Of a stretch of DNA of 52,721 nt, positions 45,412-52,721 are shown one piece after another. This DNA comes from Leisingera sp. JC1. GTDB lineage: Bacteria > Pseudomonadota > Alphaproteobacteria > Rhodobacterales > Rhodobacteraceae. The translations under genes were made by a program, and so were the position numbers. Each line of letters starts with the position of its first letter. Position 1 is the stretch's first letter. Location: contig NZ_LYUZ01000079.1 of the NCBI RefSeq assembly GCF_001679925.1, forward strand, positions 1-52,721, read 5' to 3'. The notes beneath the pieces were generated by a model. The model worked only from the letters and a program-made list of their open reading frames with translations. It did not search any database and had not been told where the DNA came from.

Positions 45412-46164
45412 TCAGTCAAATACCGGGAGGCTGGATAGCACGGCCAGTGCAATCACGGAATAGGAGGCAAAGCGGTAGATCTTCTCCAGCTTTGGATCAA
45501 ACAGCGCCTTACCGGTCAGCGTGGTGATAATGTAGGGGATGCCGAGCAGGCAGGCCAGAATGACGGCCTTGAGGCTGGCCATTCCACCGAAGATCAGGTT
45601 GGCCGCGATCACCACATCCAGCGCAGCCAGGAACACGATAGTGTTGGCCCGGACCCGCGCCACGTCACGCACGTTGGCGAGGTAGAAGACGATAATCACC
45701 GGCCCAGTGAGGCCCGTCATGCCGCCCACGATACCAGCCGCCCCGCCGATGGCGAACCGCCCCGGCCAGCCAAGTTTGCCCTGCCAGCGCCAGCCAGAGA
45801 CCACAGCGGCCAGTGTCACGCCGATAACCCCGGCCGCAACCCAGCGCAGGGTCAGCGGATCCATCTGCGACATCAGCCACAATCCTGCCGGCACGGTGAC
45901 CGCAGCGGCCATGGACAAGGCACCCACCTCTGCCCTGTCCGCCTTGCTCCAGGCCTGCGGGAACAGAGTGATGGTGGAAAACACCCCCATCAGCACCATC
46001 AGGAACACCACATCCGCCGACGGCAGGAACTGCGCGCCGACGGGAACAAAGATCATCGCGGTGCCAAAACCAGTGAAGCCGCGGACAAGGCCCGCGGCTC
46101 CAATGGTGATCAGCAGCCAGGCCAGCCCCGGCGTCTGCAGGGCTGCCTGAAATGCCTCAGGCAT
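45412..46164 (-). CDS. TauE/SafE family membrane transporter
   Basis: The 250-residue protein has about eight hydrophobic segments with the family repeats GFTGFGTAMIFVP and GGAAGIVGGMTGLTGPVII. Such proteins export sulfite or organosulfur anions. Its ATG overlaps the end of secF by 8 bp, so it is coupled to that gene. Given a DMSP lyase elsewhere in the window a sulfur-anion role is tempting, but the substrate is not shown. Confidence 0.9.
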   Translation of the reverse strand: MPEAFQAALQTPGLAWLLITIGAAGLVRGFTGFGTAMIFVPVGAQFLPSADVVFLMVLMGVFSTITLFPQAWSKADRAEVGALSMAAAVTVPAGLWLMSQMDPLTLRWVAAGVIGVTLAAVVSGWRWQGKLGWPGRFAIGGAAGIVGGMTGLTGPVIIVFYLANVRDVARVRANTIVFLAALDVVIAANLIFGGMASLKAVILACLLGIPYIITTLTGKALFDPKLEKIYRFASYSVIALAVLSSLPVFD

Positions 46165-47125
46165 CAATGTTGCCGAACTGGTTGCCGGTGGTGTTTGCCT
46201 GTTTCGACCAGTCGCGCTTCACCCCCAGCTTCAGCAGGATGGTGGAGGCGACGAAGACCGACGAATATGTCCCGACCACAACCCCCCAGATCATCGCAAA
46301 GACGAAACCACGGATCACGTCGCCGCCTAGCACATAGAGCGAGATCAGCGCCAGCAGCGTGGTGACTGAGGTCATCATTGTCCGGCTCAGCGTCTCATTG
46401 ATCGAGATGTTCAGAACCTCAGAGAGGTCCTTCTTCTTGTAGCGTCGCAGGTTCTCGCGCACCCGGTCAAAAACCACCACGGTGTCGTTCAGCGAGTAGC
46501 CGACAATGGTCAGAAGGGCGGCGATGATCGCCAGGTCGAACTTGATCTGCAATTCCGAGAACACGCCGATAGTCAGCACCACGTCGTGCACAAGCGCTGC
46601 CACCGCGCCGAGAGCGAACTGCCACTCGAACCGCAGCCAGATGTAGACCAGCACCGCGGCAATCGCCAAGGCGACCGCAATAATGGCGGTGGTGATCAGC
46701 TCACCCGAGACCTTGGGGCCAACGGATTCGACCGAGACGAATTTGATGCCCGGCGCCACTGCGTCCAGCGAGGCCTTCAGCGTTTCGATCATCTCACCGG
46801 AGATCGCCTCGCCGTCGTCCTGTGCCTGAATGCGGATCATGGCAACGTGCTGGTCCTCCTCGAAGGCCGGGTCAAAGACCTCGGTGATCGACACATCACC
46901 TAACCCGTGCACTGCCAGCGCGTCGCGGTAGGCGCCCACATCCACGGTCTCAGACGCCTCGGTGCGGATTGTGGTGCCGCCGCGGAAGTCGATGCCGAAA
47001 TTCAGCCCCTGAAACAGGAAGGAGGCAAAGCCCACCACCATCATCAGGGCCGAGATGCCCAGCCACAGCTTGGCGCGTTTGAAGAAATCGAATGAGGTTT
47101 CCTCGGGAACAAGTCTCAGCCGCAT
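46157..47125 (-). CDS. secF: Protein translocase subunit SecF
   Basis: The 322-residue protein has six transmembrane segments with the SecF motifs LNFGIDFRGGT and VGYSLNDTVVVFDRVREN. With SecD it uses the proton gradient to pull secreted proteins across the membrane. The ATG MRLRLVPEE is 1 bp after the secD stop with GAGG upstream. Confidence 0.98.
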   Translation of the reverse strand: MRLRLVPEETSFDFFKRAKLWLGISALMMVVGFASFLFQGLNFGIDFRGGTTIRTEASETVDVGAYRDALAVHGLGDVSITEVFDPAFEEDQHVAMIRIQAQDDGEAISGEMIETLKASLDAVAPGIKFVSVESVGPKVSGELITTAIIAVALAIAAVLVYIWLRFEWQFALGAVAALVHDVVLTIGVFSELQIKFDLAIIAALLTIVGYSLNDTVVVFDRVRENLRRYKKKDLSEVLNISINETLSRTMMTSVTTLLALISLYVLGGDVIRGFVFAMIWGVVVGTYSSVFVASTILLKLGVKRDWSKQANTTGNQFGNIDA

Positions 47126-47126
47126 A

Positions 47127-48788
47127 TCACACCTCAATCGTTTTCGGACGGCGCCGTTCAAACCACATGACAATCATCAGGCGGGTCACAAAGATCGCGG
47201 TGAACACCGACGTCAGAATGCCCAAGCCCAGGGTGATCGCAAAGCCGCGCACCGGGCCGGAGCCCATGGCGAACAGGATCACCGCGGTGATGAAAGTGGT
47301 GATGTTGGCGTCGAGAATGGCGCTGAGCGCCTTTGAATAGCCTTCGTCGATGGCCTTGGCCGGGCCGCGGCCTGCCTTCAGCTCCTCGCGAATACGCTCG
47401 AAGATCAGAACGTTGGCGTCCACCGCCATACCAACTGTCAGAACGATACCTGCGATACCCGGCAGCGTCAGGGTGCCGCCAATGAGGCTGAGCATGCCAA
47501 AGATCAGCGCGATATTCAGGATCAGCGCCACGTTAGCGAACAGGCCGAACAGGCCATAGCTGAGCCCCATGAACGCCAGCACCGCGACAAAGGCCACGAT
47601 GGTCGCGATCTTGCCTGCGTCGATGCTGTCCTGGCCCAGTTCGGGGCCGATGGTCCGCTCTTCCAGGAAGTCCAGACCTGCGGGAAGCGCACCAGCGCGC
47701 AGAAGTACGGCGAGGTTGGTGCTTTCCTCAACGGTGAAGTTGCCGGTGATGATGCCGGAGCCGCCCGGGATGTGCGACTGGATCACCGGAGCGGAGACCA
47801 CCTCGTCATCCAGCACAATGGCGAAGGGAGAGCCGATATTCTCAGCAGTGTAGTCGCCAAAGCGGCGGGCGCCGGAGGTGTTGAAGCGGAAGGTCACCGC
47901 AGGGCGGCCGTTCTGGTCGAACGACGGCTGCGCATCCACAAGGTCCTCGCCGGTGACAACCGCGGCAGCCTCGATGGTGTAGTAGAAGCCTTCTTCGTCC
48001 AGCGAGGGAACAATCTTGTTGCCGATGCCCGGCGCTGCATCCGCGTCGCTGCCGCGGCCCACAACCGGGTTGAAGGTCAGCTGTGCGGTGGTACCGATGA
48101 TCGCCTTCAGCTCTGAGGCGGAGCCGATACCCGGCACCTGGATCAGGATGCGGTCGGCGCCTTGGCGCTGGATGGTCGGCTCGCGTGTTCCGACCTCGTC
48201 GATCCGGCGGCGAACGATTTCCAGCGACTGGCGCACGGTGCGGTCGTCAGAAGCAAGTTTCTCCGCCTCGCTCAGCTGCACCACCAGAATGTCGCCTTCT
48301 GCAGAGACCTCAATGTCGGTGGCGCCTACACCGGTCAGGCTGGTGACCGGGCTGGCCAGGCCGCGCACCACTTCCAGCGCGCGGGCCATGCCCTCCGGTT
48401 TGGAAAGCTTCAGGCGAATCTGGTCCGCAGGGCCGGGCTGGCGGCGGAAGGTGCCAACGGTGTCACGCTCGGGCCTCAGCGCATCGCGCACTTCCGGCCA
48501 CAGCGCATCCATCCGCGCCTCATAGACATCTTCAACCTGAACTTCCGCCAGCAGATGCGCACCGCCCCGCAGGTCGAGGCCGAGGTTGACCAGCCCGGAC
48601 GGCAGGTAAGACGGCCACTGGCCTGCTGTTTCCAGTCGTTCCGGTGTCTCGCCCTTGGCGATGATATCGGCGGCCGCGTCGTTGGCCTGTTCGACGCGGG
48701 TGTAAAACCCGTTTGGCAGGGCAAGCATGATCCCAGCTGCGCATACCAGCCAGATCAGCACCCTCTTCCAGAGATCAATTTGCAGCAT
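47127..48788 (-). CDS. secD: Protein translocase subunit SecD
   Basis: The 553-residue protein has an N-terminal helix, the large periplasmic P1 domain beginning after GLDLRGGAHLL, and five further helices with GMAVDANVLIFERIREEL. It lies between yajC and secF as in most proteobacteria. Confidence 0.98.
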   Translation of the reverse strand: MLQIDLWKRVLIWLVCAAGIMLALPNGFYTRVEQANDAAADIIAKGETPERLETAGQWPSYLPSGLVNLGLDLRGGAHLLAEVQVEDVYEARMDALWPEVRDALRPERDTVGTFRRQPGPADQIRLKLSKPEGMARALEVVRGLASPVTSLTGVGATDIEVSAEGDILVVQLSEAEKLASDDRTVRQSLEIVRRRIDEVGTREPTIQRQGADRILIQVPGIGSASELKAIIGTTAQLTFNPVVGRGSDADAAPGIGNKIVPSLDEEGFYYTIEAAAVVTGEDLVDAQPSFDQNGRPAVTFRFNTSGARRFGDYTAENIGSPFAIVLDDEVVSAPVIQSHIPGGSGIITGNFTVEESTNLAVLLRAGALPAGLDFLEERTIGPELGQDSIDAGKIATIVAFVAVLAFMGLSYGLFGLFANVALILNIALIFGMLSLIGGTLTLPGIAGIVLTVGMAVDANVLIFERIREELKAGRGPAKAIDEGYSKALSAILDANITTFITAVILFAMGSGPVRGFAITLGLGILTSVFTAIFVTRLMIVMWFERRRPKTIEV

Positions 48789-48821
48789 TGCCCAGCCTTT
48801 TCAGATGGTTATTAAGGGCGC

Positions 48822-49106
48822 TTAAGATGCCGGCTCGGTCTTGCTCAGAACCTGGGCAATGGTCGCCTTGACCACGCGCACCTTGACGCCATCCGCGATC
48901 TCGACCTCGATTTCACCGTCTTCCTTGACCTTGGCCACCTTGCCGATCACGCCGCCCTGGGTCACCACCTGGTCACCGCGGCGCAAGCCGTCCACCATTG
49001 CCTGATGCTGTTTCATCTTCTTCTGCTGCGGGCGGATCAGCAGGAAGTACATGATCGCGAAGATCAGGATAAGCGGGAGAAATTGGCCGATTGCGCCAGC
49101 GTCCAT
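48822..49106 (-). CDS. yajC: Preprotein translocase subunit YajC
   Basis: The 94-residue protein has one transmembrane segment with PLILIFAIMYFLLIRPQQKK, followed by the conserved GLRRGDQVVTQGGVIGKV. It joins SecDF at the translocon. AAGGA precedes the ATG. It is the first gene of the yajC-secDF-tauE-mth938-ccm run. Confidence 0.98.
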   Translation of the reverse strand: MDAGAIGQFLPLILIFAIMYFLLIRPQQKKMKQHQAMVDGLRRGDQVVTQGGVIGKVAKVKEDGEIEVEIADGVKVRVVKATIAQVLSKTEPAS

Positions 49107-49416
49107 GGGATATTCCTTCTGTCAAAGCGGCATGATTTTCATGCCGGAAATTTGCAGCGGAACCTATGCGCTGGACCGGGGGTTTGCAAGGGAACCCTGC
49201 GGTCCCGGATGGGCGGATTTGAGGCCACAGCCAGTTGCCAGGCAGCCGGAGGTTAAAGAAAGTCCAAACACGACCTGCAGGCGTGCGGAAACTGATTGCA
49301 AAACAGTGCGATTCGGCGCTTTGCTTTCCCTTGCGCAAGCCGCCAGGCGCGGGGCTTTGCCCCCTCTTTCCGGTCCGGATGGCGGCCCGGCCATTCCTGA
49401 AAGAAGGAACAGGCGC
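49107..49416. other. Divergent region between yajC and SET gene
   Basis: No gene is seen. In the yajC leader a small perfect dyad CGGCATGA-TTT-TCATGCCG lies at 49128-49146. Farther up, minus-strand TTGCAA followed by CATAGG/TAGGTT at 15-17 bp could be the yajC promoter. Confidence 0.5.
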
Positions 49417-49833
49417 ATGATGATGGTGCGCTGCTATCTCGCCCCCTCCGCCATAGAAGGGCTGGGCGTCTTTTGCCACGACAACATCACCAAAGGCGAC
49501 ATTGTCTGGCGCTATGACAGAATGCTCGACACCACCTTCCCGGAGAGCAAGCTGGACAACGTCGAACCCCATATGAAGGAGTTTCTGGAGCGCTACAGCT
49601 TCCCGGATCCCTGCCGCGCCGGCTACCTGATCCTGCAATGCGACGAAGGACGGTTCCTAAACCACTCCATGTATCCGAACCTTGATTTTTCCGACGGGGT
49701 CTGGGGCCGGGCACTGGCCACTATCCCGGCAGGCACGGAACTTACCTTTGACTATGCCGATTTCCTGACCGGCGAGATCCGGATGCAGCCGCCGCGGCAT
49801 CAGGTGCATATGATGGCAATGGCCGCGGAATGA
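49417..49833 (+). CDS. SET-domain protein
   Basis: The 138-residue protein is little more than a SET domain: SAIEGLGVF (11-19), FLNHS (80-84) for S-adenosylmethionine binding, and ELTFDYADF (108-116) with the catalytic Tyr. SET enzymes methylate lysines; in bacteria targets may be ribosomal or DNA-binding proteins. No post-SET cysteines are present. AAGGAAC precedes the ATG; two further in-frame ATG codons follow directly. Confidence 0.85.
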   Translation: MMMVRCYLAPSAIEGLGVFCHDNITKGDIVWRYDRMLDTTFPESKLDNVEPHMKEFLERYSFPDPCRAGYLILQCDEGRFLNHSMYPNLDFSDGVWGRALATIPAGTELTFDYADFLTGEIRMQPPRHQVHMMAMAAE

Positions 49834-49842
49834 GAAACAAAG

Positions 49843-49873
49843 GGCCGGGTCCAGCACCCGGCCTTTTTCTTTT
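49843..49873 (+). terminator. Terminator after SET-domain gene
   Basis: A perfect 8-bp stem GGCCGGGT/ACCCGGCC with a 5-nt loop is followed by TTTTTCTTTTT. Confidence 0.93.
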
Positions 49874-50004
49874 TCGGTGCAGCATGCGCTGTGGCTTGAA
49901 AGCCCGCTTGCACATAGACCGCACGCCCCCCTTCCCCTTTGTTCACCCTTGCGTCATAGGATGGGCCTACTGATTCAATTCTTCCAACGCTAGGAGAGAC
50001 TCTC

Positions 50005-51297
50005 ATGCATGACATCCGCGCTATCCGCGAAAATCCTGCCGCATTCGACGCCGCTGTGGCGCGGCGCGGGGATGCGGGCGTGTCATCCGAGATCCTGGCG
50101 CTGGACGAGGCGCGCCGCGCCAAAATCCTGGCCGCGGAGACCGCGCAGGCCGAGCAGAACAAGGCCTCCAAGGAAGTTGGCGCTGCCAAGGGCCGCGGCG
50201 ATGAGGCGGAATTCGAGCGCCTGCGCGCGCTGGTCGCGGAGAAGAAAGCCGAAGTGGCGGCGATGAACACCGAAGCCAAGGCGTTAGACCAGCAGTTGAC
50301 CGACTTGCTGATGACCATCGACAACTTGCCGTTCGACGATGTGCCGGACGGCGCGGATGAGGACGATAACGTCGAAATCCGCCGCTGGGGTGAGCCAAAG
50401 GCACTGGACTTCGAGGCCAAGGAGCATTTCGAGATCGAGGGCGTGAAGCCGGGCATGGATTTCGAGGTTGCGGCCAAGCTGTCGGGCAGCCGCTTCGTGG
50501 TGCTGTCCGGCGCGGTGGCCCGCATCCACCGGGCGCTGGCGCAGTTCATGATCAACACCCATGTGGATGAGAACGGCCTGACCGAAACCTGGACCCCGGT
50601 TCTGGTGCGTGAAGAGATGATGTACGGTACCGGCCAGCTGCCCAAGTTCGGCGAGGACAGCTACAAGACCACCAATGGCTGGTGGCTGGTGCCGACGGCG
50701 GAAGTGACTCTGACCAACATTGTGAACGGCCTGACGGTCGAGGAAGGCTACCTGCCGCGCCGCTACGTTGCGCATACCCAGTGCTTCCGCTCCGAGGCCG
50801 GTTCGGCCGGCAAGGACACCGCCGGCATGCTGCGCCAGCACCAGTTCGAGAAGGTCGAGATGGTCTCGGTCACCCATCCGGACAAAAGCATCGAGGAGCA
50901 TGAGCGCATGACCCGCTGCGCCGAGGACATCCTGGAGCGTCTGGGTCTGCCCTACCGCACCATCGTGCTGTGCACCGGTGACATGGGCTTTGGCGCCCGC
51001 AAGACCCACGACATCGAGGTTTGGGTCCCCGGCCAGAAGACCTACCGCGAGATCTCCTCGGTCTCGGTCTGCGGCGACTTCCAGGCCCGCCGTATGAACG
51101 CGCGGTTCAAGCCTGCTGACGGCGGCAAGCCGCAGTTCGTGCACACGCTGAACGGCTCCGGCCTGGCGGTGGGCCGCTGCCTGATTGCGGTGCTGGAAAA
51201 CGGTCAGCAAGCGGATGGCTCGGTGAAGCTGCCAGAGGCGCTGGCGCCCTACCTCGGCGGCAAGCTGACCCTGACAGCAGAGGGTGAGCTGGTCTGA
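50005..51297 (+). CDS. serS: Seryl-tRNA synthetase
   Basis: The 430-residue class II synthetase has the N-terminal coiled-coil arm that binds tRNA-Ser (about 30-100), motif 2 [20 protein letters not shown] and motif 3 [23 protein letters not shown] precedes the ATG. It is a single-gene unit closed by a terminator. Confidence 0.99.
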   Translation: MHDIRAIRENPAAFDAAVARRGDAGVSSEILALDEARRAKILAAETAQAEQNKASKEVGAAKGRGDEAEFERLRALVAEKKAEVAAMNTEAKALDQQLTDLLMTIDNLPFDDVPDGADEDDNVEIRRWGEPKALDFEAKEHFEIEGVKPGMDFEVAAKLSGSRFVVLSGAVARIHRALAQFMINTHVDENGLTETWTPVLVREEMMYGTGQLPKFGEDSYKTTNGWWLVPTAEVTLTNIVNGLTVEEGYLPRRYVAHTQCFRSEAGSAGKDTAGMLRQHQFEKVEMVSVTHPDKSIEEHERMTRCAEDILERLGLPYRTIVLCTGDMGFGARKTHDIEVWVPGQKTYREISSVSVCGDFQARRMNARFKPADGGKPQFVHTLNGSGLAVGRCLIAVLENGQQADGSVKLPEALAPYLGGKLTLTAEGELV

Positions 51298-51320
51298 TCC
51301 AAAGCCTCCCCCGAAAGCAG

Positions 51321-51351
51321 AAACCGGCGCCATTGGCGCCGGTTTTCTTTT
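51321..51351 (+). terminator. serS terminator
   Basis: A perfect 11-bp stem AAACCGGCGCC/GGCGCCGGTTT with an ATT loop is followed by TCTTTT. It lies between convergent genes. Confidence 0.93.
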
Positions 51352-51368
51352 GAAACAATAGGTTGAAG

Positions 51369-51923
51369 CTATTTCTTCGACTTCTTCTTTTTCTTTTCGG
51401 GTGCTTTGCCTTCCAAAATGGCCTTGGCCTTGGCCTTTTCTTTTTCGATGGCCTTTTTTGCTTTGGCCTTGACCTTCCGCGCCTTGAGCTTGGCCTTTTC
51501 CTTTGCTTCTGCAAATTCCTCGGCGAGCTGGATCGCCTGCCGCTTGGCCTTGCGTGCCTTGGCCTGGGCTTTGGCTGCCTTTTCTTCTGCAGCTTTCCGG
51601 GCGGCCTCTGCCACTGCCAGTTTAGCGTCCATTTCGGCCTGGTCAGAAGAAGTCATTGACTGGCCGTCCGCCTCCTGCCCGCCAGCCGCCTTGCCATTGA
51701 CCGCATGCGCCGCCGGACGGGCATTCTCGGCTTCAGTACTGCTTTCTGCCTGCGCCTTTGCGGCGGTTTTCAGGCCTGCCGCGCGGGTAGCGCCAATTCC
51801 AGGAATGCTGCGCAACTGGACCTCTTCCATCGCGGCCAGCGTCTCGATGGTATCGACACCATTTGCCACCAGCACTTTGGCCAGCGCCGGCCCCACCCCA
51901 CGAAGTTTCTGAATAGCTGTCAT
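51369..51923 (-). CDS. Helix-hairpin-helix protein with histone-like Lys/Ala tail
   Basis: The 184-residue protein has an N-terminal tandem helix-hairpin-helix unit (LRGVGPALAKVLVANGV and IRSIPGIG-type segment at 38-45), a spacer of low complexity, then a long Lys/Ala/Glu helix from about 98 to 184 ending KKKKKSKK. The tail resembles bacterial histone H1-like proteins, so DNA or RNA binding is likely. The chosen ATG (MTAIQKL) has GGGGAA upstream; an upstream TTG is poorer. Confidence 0.82.
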   Translation of the reverse strand: MTAIQKLRGVGPALAKVLVANGVDTIETLAAMEEVQLRSIPGIGATRAAGLKTAAKAQAESSTEAENARPAAHAVNGKAAGGQEADGQSMTSSDQAEMDAKLAVAEAARKAAEEKAAKAQAKARKAKRQAIQLAEEFAEAKEKAKLKARKVKAKAKKAIEKEKAKAKAILEGKAPEKKKKKSKK

Positions 51924-51990
51924 CGTTGCTGCTTTCCCCAATTCAACAGTTTCAATACCCAAACTCCGTTACAAGAATTGCAAAAATTGT

Positions 51991-52721
51991 TCATGCGGGA
52001 AAGGGCACCAGGCATTTCTTATCTTCATCCCAAAGCTTTAGCGTGAGCGCGCGTACGGCTTCCGGGAACTTGATCCGCCGCAGCCCCAGTTCAGGCGGCA
52101 GACTGTAATGGCATTGCCGCAGCCGATAGGACGGGATCCGCGCGTTGTAGTGGTGAATGTCATGCAGGGTGATATTGGCCACCGCCATGTCGAAGAACCA
52201 GCCGAAATCCAGGCAGGACGATCCTTGCAGAGCTGCCACCTGCGGGTTCAGGTCCGGGCGGCGGTCCCAGTAGGTGTCCTCGAAATTGTGCTGCAGATAG
52301 ACCAGAAACACGCCGATCATGCCGCCGAGGAAGGAGAACACCAGCCAGATCCAGATGCCGGTCATTCCTGCAACCCAATAAAGCAGCCCCAGCATGGCAA
52401 CAATCACCAGATTGTGCAAGATCACCCCGGTGGCGCCAAAGCGTGCTGTGTTCTTGGGCCAGCGGTAGCGGATGAAATAGGTGAAGGCCGACCCCAGCGG
52501 CACCAGCACAAACGGGTTGCGGTAGAGCCGGTAACCCAACCGTTCCCAGAACCCGGCCGCCTTCCATTCCCGCACCGTCATGGTGTGAATTTCGCCGGTC
52601 TCGCGGTGTTCCAGATTGCCGATGTTTGAGTGGTGCAGGTTGTGGTTCTGCTTCATCACCTCAAACGGGGCAAAGGTGAAAGGCGACAGAACGTGGCCCG
52701 CAATCTCGTTCTGGAGGCGGG
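51991..52721 (-). CDS. Membrane fatty acid desaturase, 5' end outside window
   Basis: The frame is open to the window edge, so the N-terminus is missing; about 243 residues are visible. Two histidine boxes are seen, HNLHH near the visible start and HDIHH near the C-terminus. The first box should lie in or beyond the missing part (IAGH is at the edge). Several hydrophobic helices lie between. It belongs to the membrane-bound di-iron desaturases, likely acting on fatty acyl chains. Regioselectivity cannot be given. Confidence 0.9.
   Translation of the reverse strand, partial: RLQNEIAGHVLSPFTFAPFEVMKQNHNLHHSNIGNLEHRETGEIHTMTVREWKAAGFWERLGYRLYRNPFVLVPLGSAFTYFIRYRWPKNTARFGATGVILHNLVIVAMLGLLYWVAGMTGIWIWLVFSFLGGMIGVFLVYLQHNFEDTYWDRRPDLNPQVAALQGSSCLDFGWFFDMAVANITLHDIHHYNARIPSYRLRQCHYSLPPELGLRRIKFPEAVRALTLKLWDEDKKCLVPFPA

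Overview
The window is a 52.7-kb stretch of a GC-rich alphaproteobacterial chromosome. Its gene content points to the Roseobacter group of the Rhodobacteraceae (Ruegeria/Phaeobacter/Leisingera-like). The main reasons are a DMSP lyase DddP with every expected metal and catalytic residue at the published numbering, the chain yajC-secD-secF-tauE-mth938-ccmABCDG, a DUF6455 cysteine protein, a PII/GlnA pair next to a fused NAD(P)HX repair enzyme, and Rhodobacteraceae-type porins. There is no phage, insertion sequence, CRISPR array or conjugation gene. The species call is inference.

Layout. 0.4-5 kb: a membrane-anchored PilZ protein, a HisA paralogue that has lost a catalytic Asp, then the fatty-acid synthesis block acpP, fabG, fabD on the minus strand. 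5-9 kb: envelope and redox proteins (a cytochrome b561-YceI fusion, a GNAT enzyme, a His-rich secreted protein, a free-standing YceI, a small membrane protein). 9-14 kb: ribosomal operon rpsF-rpsR-rplI, a lytic transglycosylase lipoprotein, a NIF3-type small protein and trigger factor. 14-17 kb: two tandem paralogous porins and tRNA-Leu(UAG). 17-21 kb: a Hint-domain protein, the NAD(P)HX epimerase/dehydratase with a low-GC mosaic interior, then glnB-glnA. 21-26 kb: a TPR-sulfotransferase, a short Hsp70-like ATPase, an MltB-type transglycosylase and an unknown tail-anchored protein. 26-30 kb: dddP, a Nudix enzyme, an alpha/beta hydrolase-OsmC fusion and a DUF6455 protein. 30-37 kb: purB, an APH-like kinase, a TPR protein, an orphan fliG, a lipid A-type acyltransferase and a DUF1223 protein. 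37-42 kb: aconitase acnA, an ABM monooxygenase, an NAD(P)-binding protein divergent from an HxlR regulator, and a DOPA-dioxygenase-like protein. 42-49 kb: cytochrome c maturation and Sec genes on the minus strand. 49-52.7 kb: a SET-domain protein, serS, a helix-hairpin-helix protein with a histone-like tail, and a fatty acid desaturase cut by the window edge.

Most of the window is housekeeping. The parts that deserve attention are dddP with a perfect inverted repeat directly in front of its ribosome binding site, the HisA-like protein with Gln in place of Asp8, the orphan fliG, the Hint domain without its Cys and His, the low-GC block inside the NAD(P)HX repair gene, and the operator-like dyad between the HxlR regulator and its divergent neighbour. 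I did not find a clearly new multi-gene system. Rho-independent terminators are abundant and well formed, and they delimit most transcription units. Starts were chosen by ribosome binding site and family alignment, so several coding regions are shorter than the longest open frame.
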